A stretch of DNA of 64,000 bases from assembly GCF_037975245.1 (NCBI RefSeq), contig NC_092564.1, positions 22,657,984-22,721,983 on the forward strand, in the 5' to 3' direction. Shown one piece after another: positions 33,378 through 45,517 of this stretch. This DNA is from Apostichopus japonicus (lineage: Eukaryota > Echinodermata > Holothuroidea > Aspidochirotida > Stichopodidae). The notes below the pieces were generated by a model that was given only the letters and a program-made list of their open reading frames with translations, was not told the DNA's origin and did not search any database. The translations under genes and the position numbers were made by a program. How positions within the stretch are numbered: position 1 is the first letter of the stretch; each line of letters opens with the position of its first letter.

Positions 33378-34770
33378 TGTTTGACCGATAATCGGTTAGA
33401 CAATCGGCATCGGGCTGATTATCAGACAATCGGTAAACAATCGGCATCGGCAAAGTCCATTGCGCTACCGATTAGTTGGAACCGATTATTACGTTCCACA
33501 TAAAGGATTGTATTTTCCGCGTTTTTAATACACCACAACCACAACGGGAGAAAAAATTTGGATCATTCGATTCAATGCTATTCATAGCCGGGAAGGTGCG
33601 CTAATCTACAGTGTAACGGTATCGTAAGTCCCTCGCGCGAGTTTGTACAAATGCTGTTCGATACACTATCCAGTTTTGGCAGTTAACATCATGCAGTATA
33701 CCCGCGTAACAACACACAGTATACCCGCGATAAGCTTAGGGAAACGACGTATTTTTTTACTTCGCTTGTTGCATCTAACAAACCACCTGTCATCATGTTA
33801 AATGATTGATAAGAAAGAAAAATTGTCTAGATACTAAATATAATCACCAAATCAGTATACTTTTGAACCACTTTGGCCGTTTCACCGTAGGTGAAAACTG
33901 GAAAGTGAAAACAATAACATTAGGCTTTGTTCATTGTGAGAACTACGTACATTAGGCTAGTCTGGCTGAAGAACGGTTGAGCTTCAGAACTGTTAAGTTT
34001 GAAAATGCGCCCAAGATTTTACAAATGGTATAAAATGATGAAATCAAGGCTCCAAATACACCTAAAAATCCATAAACACGTTTGGCGACATTCCTCAGAA
34101 GTTCTACTGCATAACAGTATTTTGTGATTAGGCAAACATTATTACGCGTATTTTTACGAAAAACCCGATGAACTTATTTTCCTATGCCGCATATGTACCA
34201 TACGTGCTAACAGTAACTAAACTCCTTACCGCAACCGACTAAAAGCAAGTCTGATTTCCAGTGACACGCCGCGACAAAGTCAATGGGACTTTAGTGTGTG
34301 ATTTCTCCCACATGTAGTTAAGTCAATGGAGAAGCGCCATTGACTTACTGTGTATGATCGTTGGAAACAACGTTCGTTCGATCGGAAGTTTTACCGCGCA
34401 GATGGTAATCATTGAAAACTTGAAGCAAACGTTCTAGATTGTTTTATTTTCATAATAAAATAAAACTGTTAGCAAACTGCTTATCCACTAAAGAGCCTGT
34501 GTAAGAATATGTTATAAGTAATGTGGCATTACATTTCGATCCTGCTAAGATAGAAACGTCAGGCCAACTTACTCTTAGGCCTACACATTATTTTTCATAT
34601 CAGATTATATATTTCGATATCAGCTAACGAAACAACGAATATTTTATTTACGTGCGATATACTTTTTACTTTATTTACGTTGTAGTTGCAACACTGATAA
34701 TGGTTTTAATAGCAGTTGTAAAACCTGTCCCTAACTTTTTTGTTTTTCATTTCGTAGCCATTGGCTTTTT
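33378..34770. mobile_element. Transposon remnant (left end with ACCGATAATCGG)
   Basis: The left end TAGTGTTTGACCGATAATCG and nearby repeats of ACAATCGGCATCGG resemble a hAT-type terminus. A matching right end was not found, so the element looks truncated before the HYR repeat resumes at about 34775. It contains the inverted partner (34225-34375) of the repeat at 11160-11300. No transposase frame was seen. Confidence 0.5.
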
Positions 34771-34815
34771 GGAGATTTTTGGTCAAGGAAGTAAAACATC
34801 ACAAATGTAGGTAAG

Positions 34816-35184
34816 ACCCCCAGAGACAAACAATCTAATCTAGTTTATGGGATTAAGTGTGCACAACAAGACTGTCCTGAATCATATGTTGGTGAAACGA
34901 AACAGTCTATAAAAGCCCGTGTTGACCAGCATCGCCGCCCAAGTTCAAGCGATTATCAACCGGATTCAGCAGTGAACACACACGCCAAAACAACTGGGCA
35001 CCAAATTGATCCCAAAGACGTTGTCATTCTAGATCGTGAAGAGAGGTGGTTTGAACGAGGAGTTAGGGAAGCCATTGGGAACGCGTGGAGAAACCTTCCC
35101 TCAATAAAAGAGGGTGCTGCGTTTTCAACTTTCTCATGCATGGAATCAATCAATAGCTGTTTTTCCGCGTCGACTGTCACGTGA
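34816..35184 (+). pseudogene. Penelope-like element, GIY-YIG endonuclease fragment
   Basis: An open frame reads LVYGIKCAQQDCPESYVGET, then KQSIKARVDQH, HAKTTGH and VVILDREERWFERGVREAIG, ending with a stop at 35182-35184. These are the C-terminal GIY-YIG endonuclease motifs of Penelope-like retroelements (YxxxCxxxxCPxxYVGET, REERWFERGVREA). The reverse transcriptase is absent. The fragment is inserted in an intron of the HYR array: repeat-unit sequence stops at 34815 (GTAAAACATCACAAATGTAG) and resumes near 35280. The intact endonuclease frame suggests a fairly recent insertion. Confidence 0.5.
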
Positions 35185-35496
35185 ACAACCCATTAATATC
35201 GGATCTACACCTCTGCAGTTGCCAGATAAAGTTCAATGATATTGGACGAAAATTTGCAAGTACTAAAGGTCAGTCCAGTATTTGATTTATAATTTCATTC
35301 ATTATACTACAACTGGATGAATCATAACATACATCAACAGTTTTTCCGTAACTTACTATCAAATAAACTAGGCTTTTAATGATCTTTGTTGATAATGGAA
35401 ATAAATTTGTGAAAAAAGGCTCAGTTAAACAGGAAGCATTCAGATAACCTTTTTTTATACCTCTTAGCAATATGTAGGAAATTTACTCAAAATAAC

Positions 35497-35739
35497 CTTT
35501 AACTTTGACGATGAAAGAACATTCATCAGTATTTTGAGACAAATCTTCACAAAAACAAGTCACTGTTGTTATTCCCACTGGAAATTCACTTTGGCTTGTT
35601 GCATTACAAGTAGCTTGAATGCCTATGTCAATGTTGTCAGAACATGATGTCACAAAATCAACTCTTGCAGTGGTTCCTTCTTGCAGCCTTGCATCAGTAT
35701 CTATATCATTTGGACAGCTAGCATTAGGATGAGTCACAT
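35497..35739 (-). CDS. HYR exon 11 (type 1, last in array)
   Basis: 243 bp. Reads DVTHPNASCPNDIDTDARLQ, DNIDIGIQATCNATS, TTVTCFCEDL and ECSFIVKVK. It is the most diverged intact copy. Its downstream intron holds the Penelope fragment. If the donor is unused the frame ends GYFE-stop, which could serve as a terminal exon. Confidence 0.5.
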
Positions 35740-36464
35740 CTTCAAATGATAAAAGCAGACAAGAAAGGTTAACTAGAAAATGTACTCAGATATGATAGTA
35801 TTGTAGATTTCACTATTGGAAGGTTTAAGAAATATCATCGCTCATTGTAAACTCTAAATTTGCAACAGATTGATGGTTTCAAAAGCTATAGTATGTCGTC
35901 TTGCTAATAAATGCAGTTGCAAGTGTCAGCCACATATCATAAATCTACCAGTAATGATGGTTTTAAAGCTAAACGAATGTCTAAAACTTGTTAACACTTG
36001 TCTTCACAACTTTTCATTGAAGGAAGTAAAACATCATGGGTATAAGTATAGGTAAAAGCTTTGTTGTTTATCAATAAAGTTAAACATAAATATAACTTTG
36101 ATCCGTCTGAAATGTGAAAAAACACCATTCCGATACTTATTATCAATTTTTGTGTTAGAAAAGGACCATAAGTAGAGATTTCTGGTGAAGGAAGTAAAAC
36201 ATCACATGTGTATGTAAGATCTGTGCATATCAGCCACTGAGGTAAGCTTCTTGCCAAACTAACCTTATCTAGTGCTTAATTGATGCATGCATTTGTCCGT
36301 AATAGTTTTTCCGTAACTTCCCATCAAATGAACTAGGCTTTTAATGATCTTTGTTGATAATGGAAATATGCTTTCGAAAAAACGACTCAAGTAAACAGGA
36401 AGCATTCATATTACCTTTTTTTTTTTAATTCTTAGCAATATGTAAGGATTTCACTCAAACTAAC

Positions 36465-36707
36465 CTTTAACTGTGATAGTGAAAGAACATCCATCAGTAT
36501 TTTGTGACAAATCTTCACAAGAACAAGTCACTGTTGTTACTCCCACTGGAAATTCACTTTGGCTTGTTGCATTACAAGAAGCTTGAATGCCTGTGTCAAT
36601 GTTGTCAGAACATGATGTCACAAAGCCAACTCTTGCAGTGGTTCCTTCTTGTAGCCTTGCATCAGTATCTACATCATTTGGACAGCTAGCCGTAGGATGA
36701 GTCACAT
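36465..36707 (-). CDS. HYR exon 10 (type 2/3 hybrid)
   Basis: 243 bp. The N-terminal part is HPTA (type 2) with NDVDTD (type 3); the middle is GFVTSCSDNIDTGIQASC; the end is TVTCSCEDLSQNTDGCSFTI. The mixture suggests unequal crossing over or gene conversion between types. Confidence 0.5.
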
Positions 36708-37450
36708 CTTCAAATTATAAAAGCAGACAAGAAAGGTTAACTAGCAAATGTTTTTTTAACAGATGTAATAGTATTGTAGATTTAACTATTGGAAAGTGCT
36801 AAGAAAAAAACTTGCCCATTGTCTAACTCTAAATTGGCAACAAATTTATTTTCACAAAAGATTTAGTATGTCGTCTAAAAGATGCTGCTAATAAATGCAG
36901 TTGTAAGTGTCAGCCACATCTCATAAAATCTACCAGTAATGATGTTTTTCAAGCTAAAAGAATGTCTTAAACTTGTTAGCACTTGTCTTTACAACTTTCA
37001 TTGAAGGAAGTGAAACATCATGGGTATTAGTATAGGTAATAGCTTTGTTGTTTATCAATAAAGTTAAACATAAATATAGCTTTGATCAGTCTGAAATGTC
37101 ATAAAGCAACATTCCGATACTTAGTATCAATTTTTGTGTTAGAAAAGGACCATAAGTAGAGATTTCTGGTCAAGGAAGTAAAACATCACATGTGTAGGTA
37201 AGATCTTTGCATATCAGCCCCTGAGGTAAGCTTCTTGCCAAACTAACCTTTTATCTGGTGCTTAATTGATGCATGCATTTGTCCGTAATAGTTTTTCCGT
37301 AACTTCCCATCAAATGAACTAGGCTTTTAATGATCTTTGTTGATAATGGAAATATGCTTTCGAAAAAAAGACTCAATTAAACAGGAAGCATTCAGATAAC
37401 CCTTTTTTTAAAACTTCTTAGCAATATGTCAGGATTTCACTCAAACTAAC

Positions 37451-37693
37451 CTTTAACTGTGATAGTGAAAGAACATCCATCAGTATTTTTTGACAAATCT
37501 TCACAACAACAATTCACTGTTGTTACTCCCACTGGAAATTCACTTTGGCTTGTTGCATTACAAACAGCTTGAATGCCTGTGTCAACGTTGTCAGAACATG
37601 ATGTCACAAAATCAACTCTTGCAGTGGTTCCTTCTTGCAGCCTTGCATCAGTATCTATATCATTTGGACAGCTAGCCGTAGGATGAGTCACAT
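37451..37693 (-). CDS. HYR exon 9 (type 2)
   Basis: 243 bp. Reads DVTHPTASCPNDIDTDARLQ and TTVNCCCEDLSKNTDGCSFT; the CCC triplet gives seven cysteines instead of six. Confidence 0.5.
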
Positions 37694-38424
37694 CTTCAAA
37701 TTATAAAGGCAGACAAGAAAGGTTAACTAGCAAATGTACTTAGATGTGATAATACTGTTGATTTCATTATTGGAAGGCGCTAAGAAATATCATTGCTCAT
37801 TGTCTAACTCTCAATTTGCAACAAATTGATGGTCACAAACGCTATAGTATGTCGTGTAAAAGATGCTGCTAATAAATGCAGTTGCAAGTGTCAGCCACAT
37901 ATCATTAAATCTACCAGTAATGATGTTTTTTAAGCTAAAAGAATGTCTAAAACTTGTTAGCACTTGTCTTCACAACTTTTCATTGAGGGAAGTAAAACAT
38001 CATGGGTATAAGTATAGGTAACAGCTTTGGTGTTTATCAATAAATTTGAACATAAATATAGCTTTGATCAGTCTGAAATATCATAAAGGCCCATTCCGAT
38101 ATTTGGTATCAATTTTTGTTTTAGGAATGGACCATAGGTAGGGAGTTTTGGTCAGTAAAACATGTCATCTGTAGGTAAGATCTGTGCAGATCAGCCACTG
38201 AGCTAAGCTTCTTGCCAAACTAACCTTATCTGGTGCTTAATTGATGCATGCATTTGTCCGTAATAGTTTTTCCGTAACTTCCCATCAAATAAATTAGGCT
38301 TTTAGTGATCTTTGTTGATAATGGAAATAAATTTGTGAGAAGAGACTGAACTAAACAGGAAGCATTCAGATATCCTTTTTTTTTTTACTTCATAGCAATA
38401 TGTAAGAAATTTACTCAAAATAAC

Positions 38425-38667
38425 CTTTAACTTTGACGATGAAAGAACATTCATCAGTATTTTTAGACAAATCTTCACAAGAACAAGTCACTGTTGTTAC
38501 TCCCACTGGAAATTCACTTTGGCTTGTTGCATTACAAGTAGCTTGAATGCCTGTGTCAACGTTGTTAGAACATGATACCACAAAATCAACTCTTGCAGTG
38601 GTTCCTTCTTGCAGCCTTGCATCAGTATCTATATCATTTGGACAGCTAGCATTAGGATGAGTCACAT
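38425..38667 (-). CDS. HYR exon 8 (type 1)
   Basis: 243 bp, translation identical to HYR exon 5 (41359-41601). Contains FVVSCSNNVDTGIQATCNAT and LSKNTDECSFIVKVK. Confidence 0.5.
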
Positions 38668-39403
38668 CTTCAAATGGTAAAAGCAGACAAGAAAGGTTAA
38701 CTTGTAAATGCTTTGTTTACAGATGTGATAGTATTGTAGATTTAACTATTGAAAGGTGCTAAGAAATAAAATCTCTCATTGTCTAGCTCAAGATTAGCAA
38801 CAAATTCATGGTCACAAAAGCTATAGTATGTCGTCTAAAAGATGTTGTCAATAAATGCAGTTGCAAGTGTCAGCCACATATCATAAAAACTGCCAGTAAT
38901 GATGTTTTTCAAGTTAAAAGATGTCTAAAACTTGTTAACACTTGTCCTCACAAGTTTTCATTCAACGGAGAAAAACATCACGGGTATAGGTATTGGTTAC
39001 AGCTCTGTTGTTTATCAATAAAGTTGAACATTAACATAGCTTTGGTCGGTCTGAAATGTCATAAAGGCCCATTCCGATACTTAGTATCAATTTTTGTGTT
39101 TCAGAGGTACCATAAGAAGAAATTTTAGTCGAGGAAGTAAAACATCACAAGTGTAGGTATGATCTGTACAGATCAGCCACGGAGTTAAGCTTCTAGCCAA
39201 ACGAACCTTATCTGGAGCTCAATTGATGCGAGCATTTGTCCGTAATAGTTTTTCCGTAACTTCCCATCAAATGAACTAGGCTTTTAATGATCTTCGTTGA
39301 TAATGGAAATATTGTTTGAGAAAAGACTCAATTAAACAAGAAGCATTCAGATAACCTTTTTTTTTAATTCTTAGCAATATGTAAGAACTTCACTCGAAAT
39401 AAC

Positions 39404-39646
39404 CTTTAACTGTGATAGTGAAAGAACATTCATCAGTATTTTGAGACAAATCTTCACAAGAACAAGTCACTGTTGTTACTCCCACTGGAAATTCACTTTG
39501 GCTTGTTGCATTACAAGCAGCTTGAATGCCTGCGTCAATGTTGTCAGAACATGTTGTCACAAAGTCAACTCTTGCAGTGGTTCCTTCTTGCAGCCTTGCA
39601 TCAGTATCTACATCATTTGGACAGCTAGCATTAGGATGAGTCACAT
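39404..39646 (-). CDS. HYR exon 7 (type 3)
   Basis: 243 bp. Reads DVTHPNASCPNDVDTDARLQ, FVTTCSDNIDAGIQAACNAT and ECSFTITVK, closest to exon 4 (42339-42581). Confidence 0.5.
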
Positions 39647-40386
39647 CTTCAAATTATAAAAGCAGACAAGAAAGGTTAACTAGCAAATGTTTTTTTAACA
39701 GATGTAATAGTATTGTAGATTTGACTATTGGAAAGTGCTAAGAAAAAAACTTGCTCATTGTCTAACTCTAAATTTGCAACAAATTTATTGTCACAAAAGC
39801 TATAGTATGTCGTCTAAAAGATGCTGCTAATAAATGCAGTTGTAAGTGTCAGCCACATCTCATAAAATCTACCAGTAATGATGTTTTTCAAGCTAAAAGA
39901 ATGTCTAAAACTTGTTAGCACTTGTCTTTACAACTTTCATTGAAGGAAGTAAAACATCATGGGTATAAGTATAGGTAATAGCTTTGTTGTTTATCAATAA
40001 AGTTAAACATAAATATAGCTTTGATCCGTCTGAAATGTCAAAAAGCACCATTCCGATATTTGGCATCAATTTTTGTGTTAGAAAAGGACCATAAGTAGAG
40101 ATTTCTGGTGAAGGAAGTAAAACATCACATGTGTAGGTAAGATCTGTGCATATCAGCCACTGAGGTAAGCTTCTTGCCAAACTAACCTTATCTGGTGCTT
40201 AATTGATGCATGCATTTGTCCGTAATAGTTTTTCCGTAACTTCCAATCAAATGAACTAGTCTTTTAATGATCTTTGTTGATAATGGAAATATGCTTTCGA
40301 AAAAAAAGACTCAATTAAACAGGAAGCATTCATATAACCCTTTTTTTAACTTCTTAGCAATATGTCAGGATTTCACTCAAACTAAC

Positions 40387-40629
40387 CTTTAACTGTGATA
40401 GTGAAAGAACATCCATCAGTATTTTGTGACAAATCTTCACAAGAACAATTCACTGTTGTTACTCCCACTGGAAATTCACTTTGGCTTGTTGCATTACAAG
40501 AAGCTTGAATGCCTGTGTCAACGTTGTCAGAACATGATGTCACAAAATCAACTCTTGCAGTGGTTCCTTCTTGCAGCCTTGCATCAGTATCTATATCATT
40601 TGGACAGCTAGCCGTAGGATGAGTCACAT
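40387..40629 (-). CDS. HYR exon 6 (type 2)
   Basis: 243 bp. Reads DVTHPTASCPNDIDTDARLQ, TTVNCSCEDLSQNTDGCSFT. It differs from exon 3 (43321-43563) at few codons. Confidence 0.5.
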
Positions 40630-41358
40630 CTTCAAATTATAAAGGCAGACAAGAAAGGTTAACTAGCAAATGTACTTAGATGTGATAATACTGTTGATTT
40701 CATTATTGGAAGGCGCTAAGAAATATCATTGCTCATTGTCCAACTCTCTATTTGCAACAAATTGATGGTCACAAACGCTATAGTATGTCGTGTAAAAGAT
40801 GCTGCTAATAAATGCAGTTGCAAGTGTCAGCCACATATCATTAAATCTACCAGTAATGATGTTTTTCAAGCTAAAAGAATGTCTAAAACTTGTTAACACT
40901 TGTCTTCACAACTTTTCATTGAGGGAAGTAAAACATCATGGGTATAAGTATAGGTAACAGCTTCATGTTTATCAATAAATTTGAACATTAATATAGCTTT
41001 GATCAGTCTGAAATATCATAAAGGCCCATTCCGATATTTGGTATCAATTTTTGTTTTAGGAATGGACCATAGGTAGAGAGTTTTGGTCAGTAAAACATGT
41101 CATCTGTAGGTAAGATCTGTGCAGATCAGCCACTGAGCTAAGCTTCTTGCCAAACGAACCTTATCTGGTGCTTAATTGATGCATGCATTTGTTCGTAATA
41201 GTTTTTCCGTAACTTCCCATCAAATAAATTAGGCTTTTAATGATCTTTGTTGATAATGGAAATAAATTTGTGAGAAGAGACTGAACTAAACAGGAAGCAT
41301 TCAGATATCCCTTTTTTTTTACTTCATAGCAATATGTAAGAAATTTACTCAAAATAAC

Positions 41359-41601
41359 CTTTAACTTTGACGATGAAAGAACATTCATCAGTATTTTTAG
41401 ACAAATCTTCACAAGAACAAGTCACTGTTGTTACTCCCACTGGAAATTCACTTTGGCTTGTTGCATTACAAGTAGCTTGAATGCCTGTGTCAACGTTGTT
41501 AGAACATGATACCACAAAATCAACTCTTGCAGTGGTTCCTTCTTGCAGCCTTGCATCAGTATCTATATCATTTGGACAGCTAGCATTAGGATGAGTCACA
41601 T
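41359..41601 (-). CDS. HYR exon 5 (type 1)
   Basis: 243 bp. The translation is identical to HYR exon 8 (38425-38667): FVVSCSNNVDTGIQATCNAT and ECSFIVKVK. The identity extends through the introns, marking the 2,934-bp duplication. Confidence 0.5.
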
Positions 41602-42338
41602 CTTCAAATGGTAAAAGCAGACAAGAAAGGTTAACTTGTAAATGCTTTGTTTACAGATGTGATAGTATTGTAGATTTAACTATTGAAAGGTGCTAAGAAA
41701 TAAAATCTCTCATTGTCTAGCTCAAGATTAGCAACAAATTCATGGTCACAAAAGCTATAGTATGTCGTCTAAAAGATGTTGTCAATAAATGCAGTTGCAA
41801 GTGTCAGCCACATATCATAAAAACTGCCAGTAATGATGTTTTTCAAGTTAAAAGATGTCTAAAACTTGTTAACACTTGTCCTCACAAGTTTTCATTCAAC
41901 GGAGAAAAACATCACGGGTATAGGTATTGGTTACAGCTCTGTTGTTTATCAATAAAGTTGAACATTAACATAGCTTTGGTCGGTCTGAAATGTCATAAAG
42001 GCCCATTCCGATACTTAGTATCAATTTTTGTGTTTCAGAGGTACCATAAGAAGAAATTTTAGTCGAGGAAGTAAAACATCACAAGTGTAGGTATGATCTG
42101 TACAGATCAGCCACGGAGTTAAGCTTCTAGCCAAACGAACCTTATCTGGAGCTCAATTGATGCGAACATTTGTCCGTAATAGTTTTTCCGTAACTTCCCA
42201 TCAAATGAACTAGGCTTTTAATGATCTTCGTTGATAATGGAAATAATGTTTGAGAAAAGACTCAATTAAACAAGAAGCATTCAGATAACCTTTTTTTTTT
42301 AATTCTTAGCAATATGTAACAACTTCACTCGAAATAAC

Positions 42339-42581
42339 CTTTAACTGTGATAGTGAAAGAACATTCATCAGTATTTTGAGACAAATCTTCACAAGAACAA
42401 GTCACTGTTGTTACTCCCACTGGAAATTCACTTTGGCTTGTTGCATTACAAGAAGCTTGAATGCCTGTGTCAATGTTGTCAGAACATGATGTCACAAAGT
42501 CAACTCTTGCAGTGGTTCCTTCTTGCAGCCTTGCATCAGTATCTACATCATTTGGACAGCTAGCATTAGGATGAGTCACAT
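42339..42581 (-). CDS. HYR exon 4 (type 3)
   Basis: 243 bp. Reads DVTHPNASCPNDVDTDARLQ, FVTSCSDNIDTGIQASCNAT and ECSFTITVK. Six cysteines and two sequons. The intron 3' to it is nearly identical to that of exon 7. Confidence 0.5.
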
Positions 42582-43320
42582 CTTCAAATTATAAAAGCAG
42601 ACAAGAAAGGTTAACTAGCAAATGTTTTTTTAACAGATGTAATAGTATTGTAGATTTAACTATTGGAAAGTGCTAAGAAAAAAACTTGCTCATTGTCTAA
42701 CTCTAAATTGGCAACAAATTTATTGTCACAAAAGATTTAGTATGTCGTCTAAAAGATGCTGCTAATAAATGCAGTTGTAAGTGTCAGCCACATCTCATAA
42801 AATCTACCAGTAATGATGTTTTTCAATCTAAAAGAATGTCTAAAACTTGTTAGCACTTGTCTTTACAACTTTCATTGAAGGAAGTAAAACATCATGGGTA
42901 TAAGTATAGGTAATAGCTTTGTTGTTTATCAATAAAATTAAACATAAATATAGCTTTGATCCGTCTGAAATGTCAAAAAGCACCATTCCGATATTTGGCA
43001 TCAATTTTTGTGTTAGAAAAGGACCATAAGTAGAGATTTCTGGTGAAGGAAGTAAAACATCACATGTGTAGGTAAGATGTGTGCATATCAGCCCCTGAGG
43101 TAAGCTTCATGCCAAACGAACCTTATCTGGTGCTTAATTGATGCATGCATTTGTCCGTAATAGTTTTTCCGTAACTTCCAATCAAATGAACTAGGCTTCT
43201 AATGATCTTTGTTGATAATGGAAATATGCTTTCGAAAAAAAGACTCAATTAAACAGGAAGCATTCATATAACCCTTTTTAAAACTTCTTAGCAATATGTC
43301 AGGATTTCACTCAAACTAAC

Positions 43321-43563
43321 CTTTAACTGTGATAGTGAAAGAACATCCATCAGTATTTTGAGACAAATCTTCACAAGAACAATTCACTGTTGTTACTCCC
43401 ACTGGAAATTCACTTTGGCTTGTTGCATTACAAACAGCTTGAATGCCTGTGTCAACGTTGTCAGAACATGATGTCACAAAATCAACTCTTGCAGTGGTTC
43501 CTTCTTGCAGCCTTGCATCAGTACTTATATCATTTGGACAGCTAGCCGTAGGATGAGTCACAT
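43321..43563 (-). CDS. HYR exon 3 (type 2)
   Basis: 243 bp. It starts DVTHPTASCPNDISTDARLQ and ends GCSFTITVK. The first sequon is lost (HPTA instead of HPNA), with TVNCSCEDL in the last third. The donor AAAG|GTTAGT is stronger than in type 1. Confidence 0.5.
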
Positions 43564-44292
43564 CTTCAAATTATAAAGGCAGACAAGAAAGGTTAACTAG
43601 CAAATGTACTTAGATGTGATAATACTGTTGATTTCATTATTGGAAGGCGCTAAGAAATATCATTGCTCATTGTCTAACTCTCAATTTGCAACAAATTGAT
43701 GGTCACAAACGCTATAGTATGTCGTGTAAAAGATGCTGCTAATAAATGCAGTTGCAAGTGTCAGCCACATATCATTAAATCTACCAGTAATGATGTTTTT
43801 CAAGCTAAAAGAATGTCTAAAACTTGTTAGCACTTGTCTTCACAACTTTTCATTGAGGGAAGTAAAACATCATGGGTATAAGTATAGGTAACAGCTTCAT
43901 GTTTATCAATAAATTTGAACATAAATTTTACTTTGATCAGTCTGAAATATCATAAAGGCCCATTCCGATATTTGGTATCAATTTTTGTTTTAGGAATGGA
44001 CCATAGGTAGGGAGTTTTGGTCAGTAAAACATGTCATCTGTAGGTAAGATCTGTGCAGATCAGCCACTGAGCTAAGCTTCTTGCCAAACTAACCTTATCT
44101 GGTGCTTAATTGATGCATGCATTTGTCCGTAATAGTTTTTCCGTAACTTCCCATCAAATAAATTAGGCTTTTAATGATCTTTGTTGATAATGGAAATAAA
44201 TTTGTGAGAAGAGACTGAACTAAACAGGAAGCATTCAGATATCCCTTTTTTTTTACTTCATAGCAATATGTAAGAAATTTACTCAAAATAAC

Positions 44293-44535
44293 CTTTAACT
44301 TTGACGATGAAAGAACATTCATCAGTATTTTTAGACAAATCTTCACAAGAACAAGTCACTGTTGTTACTCCCACTGGAAATTCACTTTGGCTTGTTGCAT
44401 TACAAGTAGCTAGAATGCCTGTGTCAACGTTGTCAGAACATGATGGCACAAAATCAACTCTTGCAGTGGTTCCTTCTTGCAGCCTTGCATCAGTATCTAT
44501 ATCATTTGGACAGCTAGCATTAGGATGAGTCACAT
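44293..44535 (-). CDS. HYR exon 2 (type 1)
   Basis: 243 bp, 81 codons. The domain runs DVTHPNASCPNDIDTDARLQ to ECSFIVKVK. Private changes are VPSC and GILATC. Two N-glycosylation sequons (NAS, NAT). The donor AAAG|GTTATT is followed by a stop four codons on if not spliced. Confidence 0.5.
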
Positions 44536-45272
44536 CTTCAAATGGTAAAAGCAGACAAGAAAGGTTAACTTGTAAATGCTTTGTTTACAGATGTGATAGT
44601 ATTGTAGATTTAACTATTGAAAGGTGCTAAGAAATAAAATCTCTCATTGTCTAGCTCAAGATTAGCAACAAATTCATGGTCACAAAAGCTATAGTATGTC
44701 GTCTAAAAGATGTTGTCAATAAATGCAGTTGCAAGTGTAAGCCACATATCATAAAAACTGCCAGTAATGATGTTTTTCAAGTTAAAAGATGTCTAAAACT
44801 TGTTAACACTTGTCCTCACAAGTTTTCATTCAACGGAGAAAAACATCACGGGTATAGGTATTGGTTACAGCTCTGTTGTTTATCAATAAAGTTGAACATT
44901 AACATAGCTTTGGTCGGTCTGAAATGTCATAAAGGCCCATTCCGATACTTAGTATCAATTTTTGTGTTTCAGAGGTACCATAAGAAGAAATTTTAGTCGA
45001 GGAAGTAAAACATCACAAGTGTAGGTATGATCTGTACAGATCAGCCACGGAGTTAAGCTTCTAGCCAAACGAACCTTATCTGGAGCTCAATTGATGCGAA
45101 CATTTGTCCGTAATAGTTTTTCCGTAACTTCCAATCAAATGAACTAGGCTTCTAATGATCTTTGTTGATAATGGAAATATGCTTTCGAAAAAAAGACTCA
45201 ATTAAACAAGAAGCATTCAGATAACCTTTTTTTTAATTCTTAGCAATGTGTAAGAACTTCACTCGAAATAAC

Positions 45273-45517
45273 CTTTAACTGTGATAGTGAAAGAACATTC
45301 ATCAGTATTTTGAGACAAATCTTCACAAGAACAATTCACTGTTGTTACTCCCACTGGAAATTCACTTTGGCTTGTTGCATTACAAACAGCTTGAATGCCT
45401 GTGTCAATGTTGTCAGAACATGTTGTCACAAAGTCAACTCTTGCATTGGTTCCTTCTTGCAGCCTTGTATCAGTATCTATATCATTTGGAAAGCTAGCCG
45501 TTGGGGGGGGGGCAAAT
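45273..45517 (-). pseudogene. HYR exon 1 of array, decayed
   Basis: It aligns with the other HYR exons from the FPND position to the donor AAAG|GTTATTTC, but its first codons (VTHP in the others) are replaced by a run of ten C on this strand, the exon is 2 nt longer than 243 (frameshift, then stop), and the first HYR cysteine (SCPND) is F (SFPND). GTTGCA also becomes ACCAATGC (TTA to TNA). Unless the homopolymer is an assembly error, including this exon would truncate the protein. Confidence 0.5.

Noticed and set aside
35991-36257. 88-codon minus-strand frame (LTYTCDVLLPSPEI...), also at 39905
   Set aside because: Open only in some units and lacks consistent splice sites; best read as HYR intron.
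38808-39128. 106-codon plus-strand frame, repeated at 41742 and 44676
   Set aside because: It is intron sequence of the HYR units; identical copies reflect recent duplication, and other units have stops in the same frame.
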